64,000 nucleotides of DNA from Benincasa hispida (Eukaryota > Streptophyta > Magnoliopsida > Cucurbitales > Cucurbitaceae). Below the pieces are notes generated by a model, which made no database searches, was not told where the DNA came from, and worked only from the letters and a program-made list of their open reading frames with translations. Positions within the stretch are counted from its first letter, which is position 1, and each line of letters starts with the position of its first letter. This document shows positions 34,978 to 46,894 of the stretch, piece after piece. The stretch spans positions 10,253,114 through 10,317,113 of the forward strand of contig NC_052357.1 of assembly GCF_009727055.1 (NCBI RefSeq), in the 5' to 3' direction. The position numbers and the translations under genes are program-made.

Positions 34978-36800
34978 TGTTGGAATTAATGTTCTAAATC
35001 GAGTGTATCTTGTAGTTTGTAAAGACAAATTATATATCTAATAAAATAAGAGGTATTTTATTAATGTTTAGACTACACTAAATCAATCCAATAAACTAAG
35101 ATCCAAGGTTATTTCATGAAACTTAAACATGTATGTGGAGACATATAGGTTGATTACGTTTAAGTGATAATCTAAGCGGTCTGTAGTAGATGGATAAGGT
35201 TGACCCTATCTTGGTGACACTACAAATATGACCTACTTTGTAAATGTTATAATTTTCGTAAAGTGCTACAATGATCTGATCCTGATTGCTCATGTGTAGA
35301 CATGTGAGCAAGGGTATTCTATACAAAGATTTTGTATAAGACCGAACCGTGAAATGAATAGTCTCTCTATATAACACCGTTGCTGGAAGAGACTTAAATT
35401 TCACTAGGATAACCACAGGTGGCTTGACCTTAATCCCGATTGAGTTGTGAACTCCTATCTATGAGGACAATCATTTGATTTGTATGGGTAAGCGTGGCCT
35501 TATTAACCGACTCATCAAGTCTACCATTTTGGGGACTTATCCGAGTAGGGAGCTGGGAATACAACTACACAAGTTAGAATTCACTCATTTCCCGTCCTTA
35601 GTGAAAGTAGATAAATTGCTCCCTTAATAGCTGATTCTGGGTCTTGAACATTGAGGCCTCAACCTCTCACTGGCCCGAGAGGTGTTAGTTTATAGTTGGA
35701 CTATAAATTGTTTATTCATTAGAGAGGTCAGTGGTATTTAAGGAGTTAGATGTAACTACAGGGGTAAAACAGTATTTTGACCCAGCTATAGTTATAAGCA
35801 ATTTGTGAAGGGTCGACTCAATGTTGATTGGTTATGTCCATGGACACAGAAATAAATCTACGGTGCGAAGAGTGCAACTATCAGTCTTTAATGGAGTGAC
35901 CGGTAGTTAATGAAAATTGATTGATTTAATTAAAGAGTTTAATTAATTAATCTTATATCATTGAAGCTTCTAATCTGTAGGTTCATAAAGTCCCCTTGTT
36001 AAATCACTAAAGGATATATAAGAGGAATGGTTTGAATTGCTCAAATCAATTGCATATTAATGAGATTAATATTATATGGTTAATTATAGATGTGATCTAT
36101 AATTGAGAAGAAAAATATTTGAATAAGATTCAAATATTAAAGAGATGTATACATATAAATATGTGATAATTATATGTTGATTAGTTCTATATTAAATATG
36201 ATTTAATATAGTCGTTTAATTGATTAACTAATGGTTAATTAATTAATTAATTAATTTTTTAGAAGTAGAGATAAATAAACATGTGATGTTTATTTATTTA
36301 TTAATTAAATAAAAGTTATTTAATTAAATTAGAACTAGAGTATGAATATGAAAGACTAGGAGAAGGGGGTCATCTCTCCTCTCTATAAATAGATCTTCAT
36401 GGGCCATGTTTGTGACACTGTTGAATTGGAAATTCTAAATCCTAGCCTTCTACTACTTCTCTAAAAATCTCTCTTCTTTTCTCTTCTACTTCTTCTTCTT
36501 CCAAGACTTCGAGACCACACATCAATTCTTGGGATCCTAGAGAATAACAGGATTTTATTTAGGATGGTGTCCCTTTATCATTGAAGAAATGTTTCGGAGA
36601 AGACAATAAGGGAATCGGGAAGAATTTGAGAATCTACAAAGGTAAGGTTTATCTCTTCCCTCTTTTCTTCTCTTAAATGCCTACTAATCTTGATTGTTTG
36701 TCCATTATGTTATTATTTTAATACTGTATTTTGTTTATGTAAAATCGAAAACAAATTTGCAAGGCGATCACACGCTTCTGATTGGGATTCGATCCCTTCA
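34978..36800 (+). repeat. 3' LTR of the full-length Copia
   Basis: Begins TGTTGGAATTAATGTTC, ends GATCCCTTCA, with a TATA box at 36384-36391. It is collinear with the 5' LTR apart from indels. Confidence 0.9.
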
Positions 36801-37130
36801 TTTCAGAGCTTCGTGCTTGATCTGTGTAGATGGTTGTCCAAACATCTCTGCAACTAGTCCATGGTCTCACATGCAATGACTAGGTACTCGTGTTACTTTG
36901 CCAAGACTTCAGTTAAGCTGACAAGAACGTATACTTTAGGCGTGTCGTTTGCCTTCATCCTTCTTTCATATGCATCTTGAACATTTCGAGATGCATTCAG
37001 AGTGGGAACTTGAGGACACTCATCCAATAAGACAAACTTCACGTCATCAATGATTAGTACAATGTTAATCATGTTTTTTTGGGTCATATTATTATCATCA
37101 GTCAGTTTATCGACACTAAGCAATTTATAG
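36801..37130 (-). pseudogene. Copia B gag, N-terminal part
   Basis: The minus-strand frame 36893-37123 reads IIDDVKFVLLDECPQ, NVQDAYERRMKAND and LVSLTEVLAK, the N-terminal half of the same UBN2-type gag as Copia A. Below a stop it continues in another frame with FGQPSTQIKHEALK, which joins 27673-27461 across the inserted element. The N-terminus before VDKL is altered, so the true start is not clear. Confidence 0.8.
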
Positions 37131-39465
37131 TAGTGCTAGTTATATTGAAGTTTGCTAAAAACAAACAAATTATTTATGTTAGAAAATGCATTACTCTTTA
37201 AATTCAATCAAGTTTAGCAAAAATACATTAATGTACTCTATGTGACATCTAATTTTGCAACGATACTTAATAATTTAGGATAAAAGCCATCAGAGAGTGG
37301 TCAGTCACCTCTTAACTGAGTTGAGACACTCTCAACCAATTATTATATCAGAATAACTCTTATTCCTATAACAATTAGTCACTATTTGTTTGAAGAAATT
37401 ATTAACTTGTTTAACAATTTTCCATAAATTCGACCTTCCATTTTAGATCCTAAAGTTCTGCCCCAATGAGCCAACCAAATGGGAAAAAAAGAATTGGGGA
37501 AAAAACTAAAGTGACCCTATCCATTACTGGAGTTTGAGTTTGATTCCATAAAAACACCTTCTGAAGAGGGACACAAGAAAGGTGCCACAAAGTCAAGCAT
37601 GAAAATTCACTTACAAACCAATGAAGGAGACGTGGGATGTGTTGACACACATCTCTCTCCCACTTACTATAAACATTTTCTCTATTTAGCTTGATATTGA
37701 CCTATGCAAATACCTTTCGAAGAGGGACACAAGTAGAGATGCCACGAGGCCAAGCATAGATCTCACAATGTGAACTTGGAGAACATGAGAAAGAAAATGA
37801 CATATCATACATATTTTTTTCCTCCCACTAAGTGTTTTAAACCTAGGGTTTATTACTTAGGTAAATTTATCTAACAATTCATCTAAGTTTTTTTTATTAA
37901 TTTGCCCTATATAACACTTATATGGGATAGTTTGACAATGTATGATTATTATTTATTAAACACTTTAATAAGTTCTAATAATCTATTGCATGCTTATAAA
38001 ATATTTGACTAATTCACCTTTTAGATCAGTTCCTAGGTAGGATTGTTTCATTTCCATTAGCTTGTATGCCCAAATCCAAGACAAAACCTTCTTTAGACAA
38101 AGGTCCCTTATAGGCAAATATTTTATAAATTTCATCTCTAATTGCATTCATTGTAATTCTATTAAAATAAAATAAAATATTAATCTATTTCTAATCATAT
38201 CAGAAATATTTTTAATATAAGTGTAAGTGAATTAATTTTAAACCATTTAAAATTAATTAAGACCTAATGTTTGCATACAAATATTTGTTATAGATTTTAA
38301 TCTATCTCATTAAGCATATAATACTTATATTTCAATGAATTATTAAAACATATAACATGCATTCTAATGAAAATAGTTAAATATAACTCTTATATTTACT
38401 AAGTAATATCATACTCAATGCATTTCCATTTTAATCATATAATATTACAATTATATTAACTCCAATGAAGAAAAATTCACATACTATCATATAATATAAC
38501 ACTTATATTACTATATGATACATGTACACATTTATTAAATCATGCAACTATATAATCTAACATTTATATTAAAAATGATACATGAAACATATTTATCCTA
38601 AGGTAGGATTTTAAACTATATGGCATATATTATGCTATATACTTTAACTTAATCATATATCATATGCATAATATAAATTAAACATAAAAAATAAACCGTA
38701 TTTGACACCCGTAAAGCAAAAATAAAATTAAAAAAACAAAAGAAAAACACCAAAACAACATTCTTCAGCAAATCCTTGTAGTCACCTCCAACGAACCAAC
38801 ACATCAATGCAGGACAGCTTCAGCACATCAAACCTTGGTCGCATCGTGCCTTCGGCAGATCAACACTTGATCCCCTAGCATGCACCAATGCAAAACACAT
38901 TGGTCACATCAACATTTGACAACCCTCAATTAATACAATTTTGTCGTATGAGCGCACAACGCGTCGAACGTGTCAACACTTGACTGCCCTCGAAGCAGTT
39001 TGCCAAAATATGTTTGATGCATCAACACTTGAACATCAAACAGTGAAGCCTCTACATTGAATGCATGAATGCCCAACATTGGACACACAGACGCCTAAGG
39101 TTGACCGCACAGGCGTCCATCGTAGAACTTCATCACCCAGTAAAAACTATGCGATCTCCCACGGAAAAATATGTGATCGCCCAATGCATGTTAAACGATC
39201 ACTCAGAAACTGCTTCATCCTTTTCTATTTTTGTGATTTCTACCTCTGTTTTCCAGTCACCTTCACAACAAACATTTTACCACGAACTACTCAGATTTAC
39301 AGACTCATTTACTGATTAGAATGTCCAAAAATAACAAGCCCTTACATGATCGAATCAGGCAAAAACAATAATTTATGATGCTTTTCCTACCACATTCATA
39401 ATGCAGAACACACCGACCTTTTCACTATTTTTTAGTTTAAAAAAAATAAAACAAAGACACAACTT
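37131..39465 (-). other. Copia B noncoding leader
   Basis: Between gag and primer site on the minus strand. It repeats landmarks of the plus-strand leader: two 'GAAGAGGGACACAAG' blocks (near 37560 and 37718), an 'ACACTTATAT' series at 38220-38580, and the CCTAGGTAGGA block near 38030. Frames at 39061-39319 are not convincing genes. Confidence 0.6.
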
Positions 39466-39478
39466 GGTTCTAATACTA
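39466..39478 (-). other. Copia B primer binding site
   Basis: Minus strand TAGTATTAGAACC next to the LTR end CTTTCA, a decayed TGGTATCAGAGC. Confidence 0.6.
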
Positions 39479-39480
39479 AT

Positions 39481-40384
39481 TGAAAGAATCAAATTCCTTA
39501 ACAGAAGCACGTGAACATGTGTGCCTTCGAAATTCCTTTTAGAAACTTATGAAAAATAGCAAAAAAAAAAAACAAAGAAAAAAACAAAGAAAACATGTGT
39601 TTAATAGGATAATCATGATATTAAGCATGCATTCAAGGAGAAAAAGAAAACATCTCTTCAAGATAGTCTTCAATGGATTACTTCTCCTAACAACACAAAC
39701 GCATGAACAACCTTTGAATACTACGAACATTGGAACTTGTTTGCCCAAAAGATCAACAACACCAGAATGACCTCTAGAACTCACAAATGCATAAAAAGAC
39801 ACCATCACTCGGTTTCCTTGCTATTCTGCAGACAAAGAATGAAGGAGTGTGGGCTCCTTATATTTGATAGGGAGAAATTTTGTGTGAGAGAGCTTTTGAA
39901 TGAGGGAGAAGAAAAATTTTCAGAAAAACTTTTCCTCTTGTCTGTGATGTTGTTCAGTTGATCTCTTCAATTAACGATATTATAAAGAGAGACTAATCAA
40001 TTTGCGATCTGATCCTTTACAAACTCTTTGTATAAAATATCCCCACTTGCATGTCTTCACATGAACAATTAGGATCACATTGTTTGTAATACTTTACAAC
40101 TCTTGTAACAATTACAAAGTGGGTTGTATCCATAATGTTACCAGGATAAGAGACCCAATCTTATCCATATACTACAAACTAGGTTATTACTTAAAAACGA
40201 TCCACACGTACATTAACCACATACATGTTTAAGTTATATAAAATAATCTCAGACCTTAGTTTCTTGGATTGAGTTAATGCATTTTAAATGCCGAATAAAT
40301 TGACTCCTTATTTTATTAAATAAATAATTCATATACAAATTTACAAACTATAAAACTACGAGATTTAAGATATTTACCCTAATC
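39481..40384 (-). repeat. Copia B LTR, shortened
   Basis: The minus-strand start is near 40384 (TTAGGGTAAATATC, altered tip) and the end is at 39481 beside the primer site. At about 900 bp it is half the size of other LTRs here, so it is internally deleted. Confidence 0.65.
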
Positions 40385-40590
40385 TCTTATATGTCCTAAA
40401 GCTAGTAGGGTGTACAAAACAAAGTATAATATAAGTACACAATACAATCAACTAAGGCAAACACTATATTCAGTAACATCTTTCGCTTGCCCTAGACAAG
40501 ATGATGATGTCCTGTCGACCCAAATCTCCAGGTGACCCTAGAAAACTTTAGCCGTAAGAGCCTTTGAAAATGGATCAACAAAATAAGTTG
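40385..40590 (-). pseudogene. Copia RNase H tail and polypurine region joined to the B LTR
   Basis: Minus-strand reading at 40486-40590 gives VDPFSKALTAKVF then a GHLE remnant, the last residues of Copia pol, followed by the TAGGGCAAG block and the LTR. Pol end, LTR, leader and gag in head-to-tail order indicate that two element copies shared this LTR in tandem. Beyond 40590 Copia homology stops. Confidence 0.7.
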
Positions 40591-41451
40591 GCCATAAATG
40601 AGAAAAAGATAGGGCAATATATATCTGCTGAGATTTTCCACAGTAAGAAAGAAAAATATTATGCATATAATTTTCAATTTAGCAAAGAAAAATATTATGC
40701 AGAAAATAGTATTATTTGAGACAGATGTTAAACTTCATTTGTAACAATAGCAGGATCCACCACAAGCTATGTTAGAATAAATATAGAGCCAATCTAACAA
40801 ATCTCCAACAGAAGTCTTCACATTTGATCCTTGGTCGGAGTCTTCATATTTGATCCTTCAATCTGGCCTCGACCTCGTCCTCGCTTGACCTGGGTTCATC
40901 TGGGCCTCTATTTTTTATTTTTGTTGCCTTGATTTCTCCCTATCTTGATGTTGCCTCTTACATAGTTTTCAACTATGGGTGCTTAAATTTTCTTTAGTGA
41001 AAATGTGGGCGACATTGACTGAATCTCTAAGATCTTTTTTTTTTTTTTTTTTTGGTAGATCTTGCATTTTGGGAATTTTTAGAACTTGAACTAAATCTTG
41101 ATTCACCCTCTCTGTTTCATGCAACCTCTTAAATTTCAGGTCCACCTATTTCCTTGAGGGATGAGGCCGACTCTTGCTTGTAATACTATGATGATTTTTT
41201 TGTGTTTCTAAGAGTTCACGATTCAAGTCAAGGTTTCCACCTTTGCCTCTAAAGCCACAAACTTTGGCTCTGTCTATTTCCTAAAAGACCAAGGCCGAGG
41301 CTGCCTTAGGACAACTGAATTTTGTCTTAATCATCCTGCTACTCTCTTGAGGTATTGTTCTTTATTCGATTTGCCTCCACTGTGTTTGTCGATCCCATTG
41401 TAACCTTCAGTATTTCTTTGAAGTTTGCTAAGGTCGTAAACTTCGTCCCCA
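40591..41451 (-). other. Probable Gypsy internal remnant, no clear gene
   Basis: Contains a long T run (41037-41055) and CTC-rich sequence. On the minus strand a short KFVALEAKVETLT stretch near 41235-41275 could be gag coiled coil. By position it is the internal side of the LTR at 41469-42067. Weak. Confidence 0.35.
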
Positions 41452-41465
41452 CAAATGGCGCCAAC
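41452..41465 (-). other. Gypsy-type primer binding site
   Basis: Minus strand GTTGGCGCCATTTG adjacent to the LTR end, as in Tat-type Gypsy elements. Confidence 0.55.
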
Positions 41466-41468
41466 TCT

Positions 41469-42067
41469 TGATGGAAAAATTCAGGTGGGAGGACTCATTT
41501 GATCTTCACATGCCCTCGATAGTGAATTTATAACTTCAGAAAAGGAAGACGACTTGCAAGACAAGAAAAAAAAAAAACCAATGTGGTGTCTACCACAAAG
41601 CCTCCAATGTTTAAGATAGTATCTAGCAAAAGGTTAGAACAAGCTAGAGATGAGGGAGAAGAACTTACCTTTGGGTGTGTCTATGACCCCTTATTTATAG
41701 TGTATATATTTGGATCCCAAACTTAAGAAAAATTAGGTTTTAAAGAATAATAGGAAAAGTAAAGGGATTTATGAAAAGTCAATTTGGGCCGGCCAAGAGG
41801 ACTTGGACCATGGCCTTTAAAAAATAAATACTTTGGGATGGAAGAAGGCCCGCCTCGGCCTCAAAGATAGGTAAATTGGGCCATCGCCTAACCAAGGAAG
41901 GTTGGTTAGGCCATTTCACCCAACTTGCCTGGAGGTCGAGGCGGGCAAGTTGGGCCTTTTGACCCAGTGCCTCTCTTTTTCTTCCTCCCTCAACCTATTG
42001 GTCCGTTTCTTACATCCCTCACGTTTCTCTGAGCTCAAGACTCTTGGTTCGAAAATGACCCATAACA
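41469..42067 (-). repeat. Gypsy (Tat-like) LTR, minus strand
   Basis: The minus-strand start TGTTATGGGTCATTTTCG is at 42067 and the end TTTTTCCATCA at 41469, with a minus-strand TATA box at 41692-41699 and a GGCGCC primer site just beyond. GC-rich 'GGCCGAGGC' type sequence distinguishes it from the Copia LTRs. The element body is degraded. Confidence 0.6.
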
Positions 42068-42269
42068 ATTCTAAAAAGTGTCCGTCCTTTTTTTAGTGGG
42101 ATAGGTAGGTGTAGGAAAATTTTGTGCTTCTTTGGTATGTGTAAAATAATGCAAAACTTCTTTTTTTAACTTCCAATTTTAATTAAAAAAAATTCAAAGC
42201 TTATTATTTTCCCTAACAACAAAGTGAACTAGATACTATATAACATTTTTTAATAAGAGAGAGAAAGAG

Positions 42270-42289
42270 TATATATATATATATATATA
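42270..42289. repeat. (TA)n microsatellite
   Basis: Ten uninterrupted TA units. Confidence 0.95.
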
Positions 42290-42587
42290 CAATAACAACT
42301 ACGAGTGGGAAATTGAACCCCAACCTCTAAAAGAAAAGTGGTTTCAATTATTATTGAGCTCCTTATATTTTTCTTCCCAAATATTGTAAATGTTAAACTA
42401 TGAAATAGAAAGATTACTAGAATATAACTGGGTGATAGAAAAGTTGTAAAAGTAAGAATAATACACAAGAATAGATCATCATATAAAAGTAGGTCAAATT
42501 TTTAAAACTTTAAAGGAATATGATAATTTCTCGATTTTGTAAAGAAAAATTATTTTAAATGATAAAACTGTTGAAAATATTTATAAA

Positions 42588-42722
42588 TAATAGCAAAATA
42601 TTACGGTCTATCTGCGATAGAATGCGATAGACTATTATCTATGTCTATTATGACATAGATAGACACAGATCGTAGTCTATCATAGATAGACAGTAAATTT
42701 TTTCTATATTTATAAATGTTTT
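42588..42722. repeat. MITE-like palindromic repeat with GTCTATC motifs
   Basis: The ends TATTTATAAATA (left) and CTATATTTATAAATGTTT (right) are inverted, and the middle is rich in GTCTATC/GATAGAC palindromes. I recall such repeats as frequent in cucurbit genomes. A decayed relative is at 44140-44330. Confidence 0.55.
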
Positions 42723-44342
42723 GGTTCATTTTTTTGTATTTGAAAATATCCCTTTTATAAAGCATTTAAAACCATTTTTAAAACATAACAATATTCTTTA
42801 CAATTCTTTAAAACTTGGAAGGGATAGTGGAAAAAGGGAACGAGAAAATGTGTCTATTCATGAAACGCATTCTCCAAATTTATAATAATTAAAAAATAAT
42901 AATTTTAAATTTGGTCCTAAAGTTTGAACAAGATTAAAATTTAGCCTTTATAATTTATATCATATAATTAGAATTTATATCATATAATTAGAATTTATAC
43001 CCTATGATTTGATAATAACCTCATAGATAGTTCCTAAAATAGGGACTACATAAGAAGATTTTTTTTTTTTTTTTATCAAACCATAGAAACTATTTACAAT
43101 GAATCATGGAAACTAAATTTTAACTTTTAATTAACTCATAGGAACTCAACTCTAACCTTTCTCTAATCACAAGAATCAAATTTAAAATTTAACAAAAAAA
43201 GATGCATTCATCAGAAAATTTAGTTAAAAATAAATTTCGTCGAGAGACACATTCCAATTTTTTTTTAAAAAAAATCACTTGTTTTCTGTATTTTTTTTTC
43301 AAGAGGACTTGTCTTAAGCTAATTGTGTTTTACATTGCAATATTTATCCAATGAGGACCCTACATGATTAGGATGAACAAAACTCATATAACAAAAATTG
43401 GGATAATAAGCTCCCATTTTTTTATATGTTGGATCTAAATATAAAACTCAATCGATTAAGATATATGTCTTTTAACTATAGGTCAAAAATTGAAATTATT
43501 CTCCCATCTCATCTGTTTTTAGTTATCTCAAATTTTGAAATTTTACTTGAAAATTGTTTTTAAAATATTAAAAACTATTAGATGATACTGTTTTTTTTTC
43601 TATATTTATTATATACTTTTATAACCAATAAATGATTAAAAGGTAAAGAGAAAAACAACCAAAAACTTTCTTCTTTCTTTTCTTTTTCAAAATTTGTACA
43701 CAAAATTTGCAAACATTCCATAGAAATTTGTACATTGACCTTAAATTAATGAAGTCTACCCTAAACTGTTTTTGGCAAATTTGGTGGACATGGAAGACCC
43801 ATCTATATAAATCTTCCACCAACTTCCAAATTGACTAAAGATTTTCTTTGGTATTTGATAACATTAGAAATCAGACTAATTGATGATCTTGGTTTTCTTT
43901 TTCCTTCCAATTAAATTTTTCTCTAGTGGAAAACATTATGAAACTCACAATTTTCAGCCTACTTATCAATTTTGTATGACTCATGCATTAAGGGTTTGAA
44001 TTAATTAATGGCAACATGTTTGCTAATTAAATGGGTATCTAACTTCTTCATTATCCATAGGGGAGTGATGAGAAAATTACAATTTTGATTTACCTATATA
44101 TAAGAAATAGGAAGATTTTTAAAAAGAGAAAAACAAGAGAAAATATTTACACATAATAGTAAAATTTTAATCTTCTTTTATAGAAGTTCATAAAAGTTGA
44201 TAAAAATCTATCCGTGTCTATCATTAGTAGAAACTAATAGAAGTCTATCACTAATAAATGCTGATATAAGTCTATCAATATCTATTAGTATTTTATTATT
44301 ATTATTATTTAGTAAATAATTTGACTTTTTTGTGAAAATCTC

Positions 44343-44900
44343 AAACAAAAAAATTCATGATTTTCTCAAATATCAATAAAAGTTACAATTTTATATTATC
44401 TCCCAATCATATAATAGAAAGAAACAAATATTAGTAAAAATAAATACCAAATTAATTAAATTAATTAATTGATGGATCCAGCTCCATTTTTCTCTATTTT
44501 TAGCACTCCTAAAAAGCATGGCAATTTGAATTTTAAATTTAAAATGTAAAAGTGAAAATATACCAAAGCTTAGTGGAAAGGAACTTTGATGACCTTGCAA
44601 TCACATTGCGACACGTGGAATTCCAATATAGCAAGTCATGGTAATGAAGAGGGTTGGTGATAGATTCACTAAAATCAAAACAATCATTTTAAATCAATCT
44701 TTTTTATAATTCAAGTTGGAGAAATTCTGGTCTAAAATGTCAGAATTAATAAATATATGGTTAACCGTGTAAATAATAACATTATTTAAGCTATAATTAA
44801 TATTGCACCAAAATCTTGAGTCCATTAAGCATGCCTAATCTTAATGTTACATGCACAATAAATAATATGCATCTCTTGAACATGAGTAGATAGGTAGTCT
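44343..44900. repeat. Duplicated intergenic segment, copy 1
   Basis: Homologous in the same orientation to 56312-57104: shared blocks include TTCATGATTTT, TGATGGATCCAGCTCCATTT versus TGATAGATCCAACTCCATTT, GCATGGCAATT, GAATTAATAAATATATGGTT and ATATGCATCT. Copy 2 has about 280 extra bp near its right end. No gene seen in either. Confidence 0.8.
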
Positions 44901-45949
44901 ATCTTTTAAATATATATAAAATTCTCGAACATATAAGATGAAGTAATTGTATGTAGAGTCATTTCGAAGAAAAAGTTTTCAAAGAAATTAATTGAAATAA
45001 TGCTAAGATTCAAGTGTCAAATTCATATTCTCAATCCTTGTACGTTAAAATTTCTTGAGTGACATTAATCAATCAACATTTTAAAACATATATTTCACGA
45101 ACACTATATGATTTTTTTTAGTACATATATTTTCAAAACGTTTATTTTAGTTTATCTTTTCAAACCTTCATTTTGGCCACTACCCTTTTAAAAAGCAATT
45201 GTTTTGGTTTTTTAATCTCATTACTTTTTCCCACAATTTCAACCCAATACTATATACTCAACAAATTATTTCATTAAATATTTTCACAGTTTTGTATTAA
45301 AGGGAAAAGGTATGATTGGATTAGTGAGGGTTATTTCAGTTTTGGTCATGAGTTTGAACAAGAATATTTGTCTTCAACCTATCTATATCAGTTTTGATAT
45401 CATATTAGATAAGTATAAATTTTCAACTTTATTTATCTTGTCGTCAATTAGTTTTGAGATATCTACATTCTTATCTACTACAGTATTAGAGTCCATTAAA
45501 CTCAAACGAGTATTCTATCCAAAATAAAATTGGAACTAAGATTAATATATCTAAAGAGACACATCTTAAAAAGAACATCTTAGAAGATTCTACAAATTAT
45601 TATGGGTATATAATTTGTGTTAGAATTGTACAAGATCACGTGACCAAAAAAAATAGCCATCACTTCCTAAAAGTACAAAGTATAAAAATAGATATATTTT
45701 GAAACTACGATATGAAACCAATATTGGGAATAATTTGGGCCAATGCTCACAGCAAAAATAAGAGGAAGTAGGAAAGGAGTTCTCCCACATCGGAAATTTT
45801 AGTAATAACAAATGGTATAAAATATAAAGACATAATCTTATGGACGTTGTGGAAATAAAGACTTTCCATACACTTGTTCTTTCTTGCTCGTTTAGGTTCA
45901 AGTATCTAATTTTTACTACCTTTCCATTTAAATTTTCATTACTTGATCT
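44901..45949. other. Intergenic stretch, no gene recognised
   Basis: Open frames at 45312-45527 and 45620-45901 lack motifs. A CCCACATCGG block at 45785, followed about 20 bp later by GGTATAAAATATAAAG, looks like an LTR or snRNA-type promoter fragment, but no snRNA sequence follows. Confidence 0.45.
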
Positions 45950-46382
45950 AATTAAATATTTTACCCTTTTTCATGCGACCAGTGTCTTTCCATTGCCCTA
46001 GTCGCTTCATTTCATTTAAATTCATATCCATAATTATTGGATCTAATTAAATATTTTGTCCGTTTTCATTCATTGGGTGTCTTTCCATTGCCGTAGCCGC
46101 TTCATCTTTTTCTTCATATACAGTGAGATTTTTCGAGAACATACAAACATGAATTTTTCTTCTATGGCTTGTTGTTTTCTTCACTGATTTTCTTTATACT
46201 GTTCAAAGCATAGTTTTCAACGATTTCATTCCTTTCTACGATGAGTGCACGCTTGAGTTGGAAGGTTGTGTTAACCTAACAGAGCAACTCATACATGTGA
46301 TTTAGTACAGGTTATGCTGAATTTTGCTTTAAAAGCAATGGATCTTATATGGCACAACAATGGATTGACATTTAGTTCTAAT
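45950..46382 (+). pseudogene. Unknown coding remnant X, copy 1
   Basis: Not identified. One frame reads a hydrophobic stretch then SIVFNDFIPFYDECTLELEG and CVNLTEQLIHVI (46205-46304), and after a frame slip MLNFALKAMDLIWHNNGLTF (from 46315). Copy 2 at 46895-47348 preserves the same residues in the same two frames with scattered substitutions, so this looks like one old coding exon. A Tork-type LTR begins directly after it in both copies. The upstream 45950-46140 part contains an internal repeat with GTGTCTTTCCATTGCC. Confidence 0.45.
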
Positions 46383-46891
46383 TGTTGTGAACAATCTTCC
46401 ACTTCTATCACAAGAATAAGTAGAAAATAATAGAGAAATTAAAAGAAGACAATTAAATTGGAAACACAAGAATTTACGTGGAAAACTCTCAACTCAGAGA
46501 AAACCACGGCCTACCAAAAAGAAATCCACTATGTGAAAAATAGTTATAATCACATAGAACAATTCTCTCTCCCGATCTCAATTACAATAGTACTCTCTTA
46601 AAGCTTTTGACTACTCACATCTTTATTCTCACTCTTAAACTAGATAATACAAAAAGGAATTTAATTAGAGTTAGCATACTAAGCTTAAAATGTTTCTAAC
46701 TGAGACGATTAAAAACCAAAGACATGAACTCCTTTTATCGGCTTGGAGCACATGACTTGCCTAAACCTTTTTTATGTAGGACAAGCTTATGATTTTTCTA
46801 AACCTTTTCAATGTTGGACAAACCCATGACTTTCCTAAATCTTTTTTATGTAAGACAACTATACTTCTAATATTTTGCCAAAAATCCAATA
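46383..46891 (-). repeat. Tork-type Copia solo LTR
   Basis: About 509 bp, starting TGTTGTGAAC in plus orientation and ending near ATCCAATA. It is homologous to the LTR pair at 47349-47859 and 48710-49216. By comparison its transcription direction is minus. No internal sequence, and TSD not clear. Confidence 0.7.
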
Positions 46892-46894
46892 AAT

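Larger units (their letters stand above)
27674..36800 (+). mobile_element. Full-length Ty1/Copia element, non-autonomous, TSD (C/T)TTCA
   Basis: A 9127-bp element with a 1745-bp 5' LTR, primer site, 2.3-kb leader, gag, pol, polypurine tract and 1823-bp 3' LTR. It is flanked by CTTCA (27669-27673) and TTTCA (36801-36805), one transition apart, and lies inside the gag of minus-strand Copia B. The RT core including YVDD is absent, gag is internally deleted and several stops are present, so it cannot move alone. Confidence 0.9.
42068..44342. other. Intergenic stretch with microsatellite and MITE-like palindromes
   Basis: No gene recognised. It contains a (TA)n run at 42270-42289, a palindromic repeat at 42588-42722 and a similar decayed one at 44140-44330. 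A 22-bp unit is repeated near 42950-42994 (AATTTATATCATATAATTAG). The frame at 43619-43822 has no motif. Confidence 0.5.

Noticed and set aside
45781..45850. CCCACATCGG block followed by a TATA-like sequence, as in plant U-snRNA promoters
   Set aside because: No snRNA sequence follows, and similar blocks occur in plant LTRs; treated as a promoter-like fragment only.
45312..45901. Two open frames (71 and 93 residues) in the intergenic region
   Set aside because: No signal peptide, cysteine pattern or domain; AT-rich chance frames.
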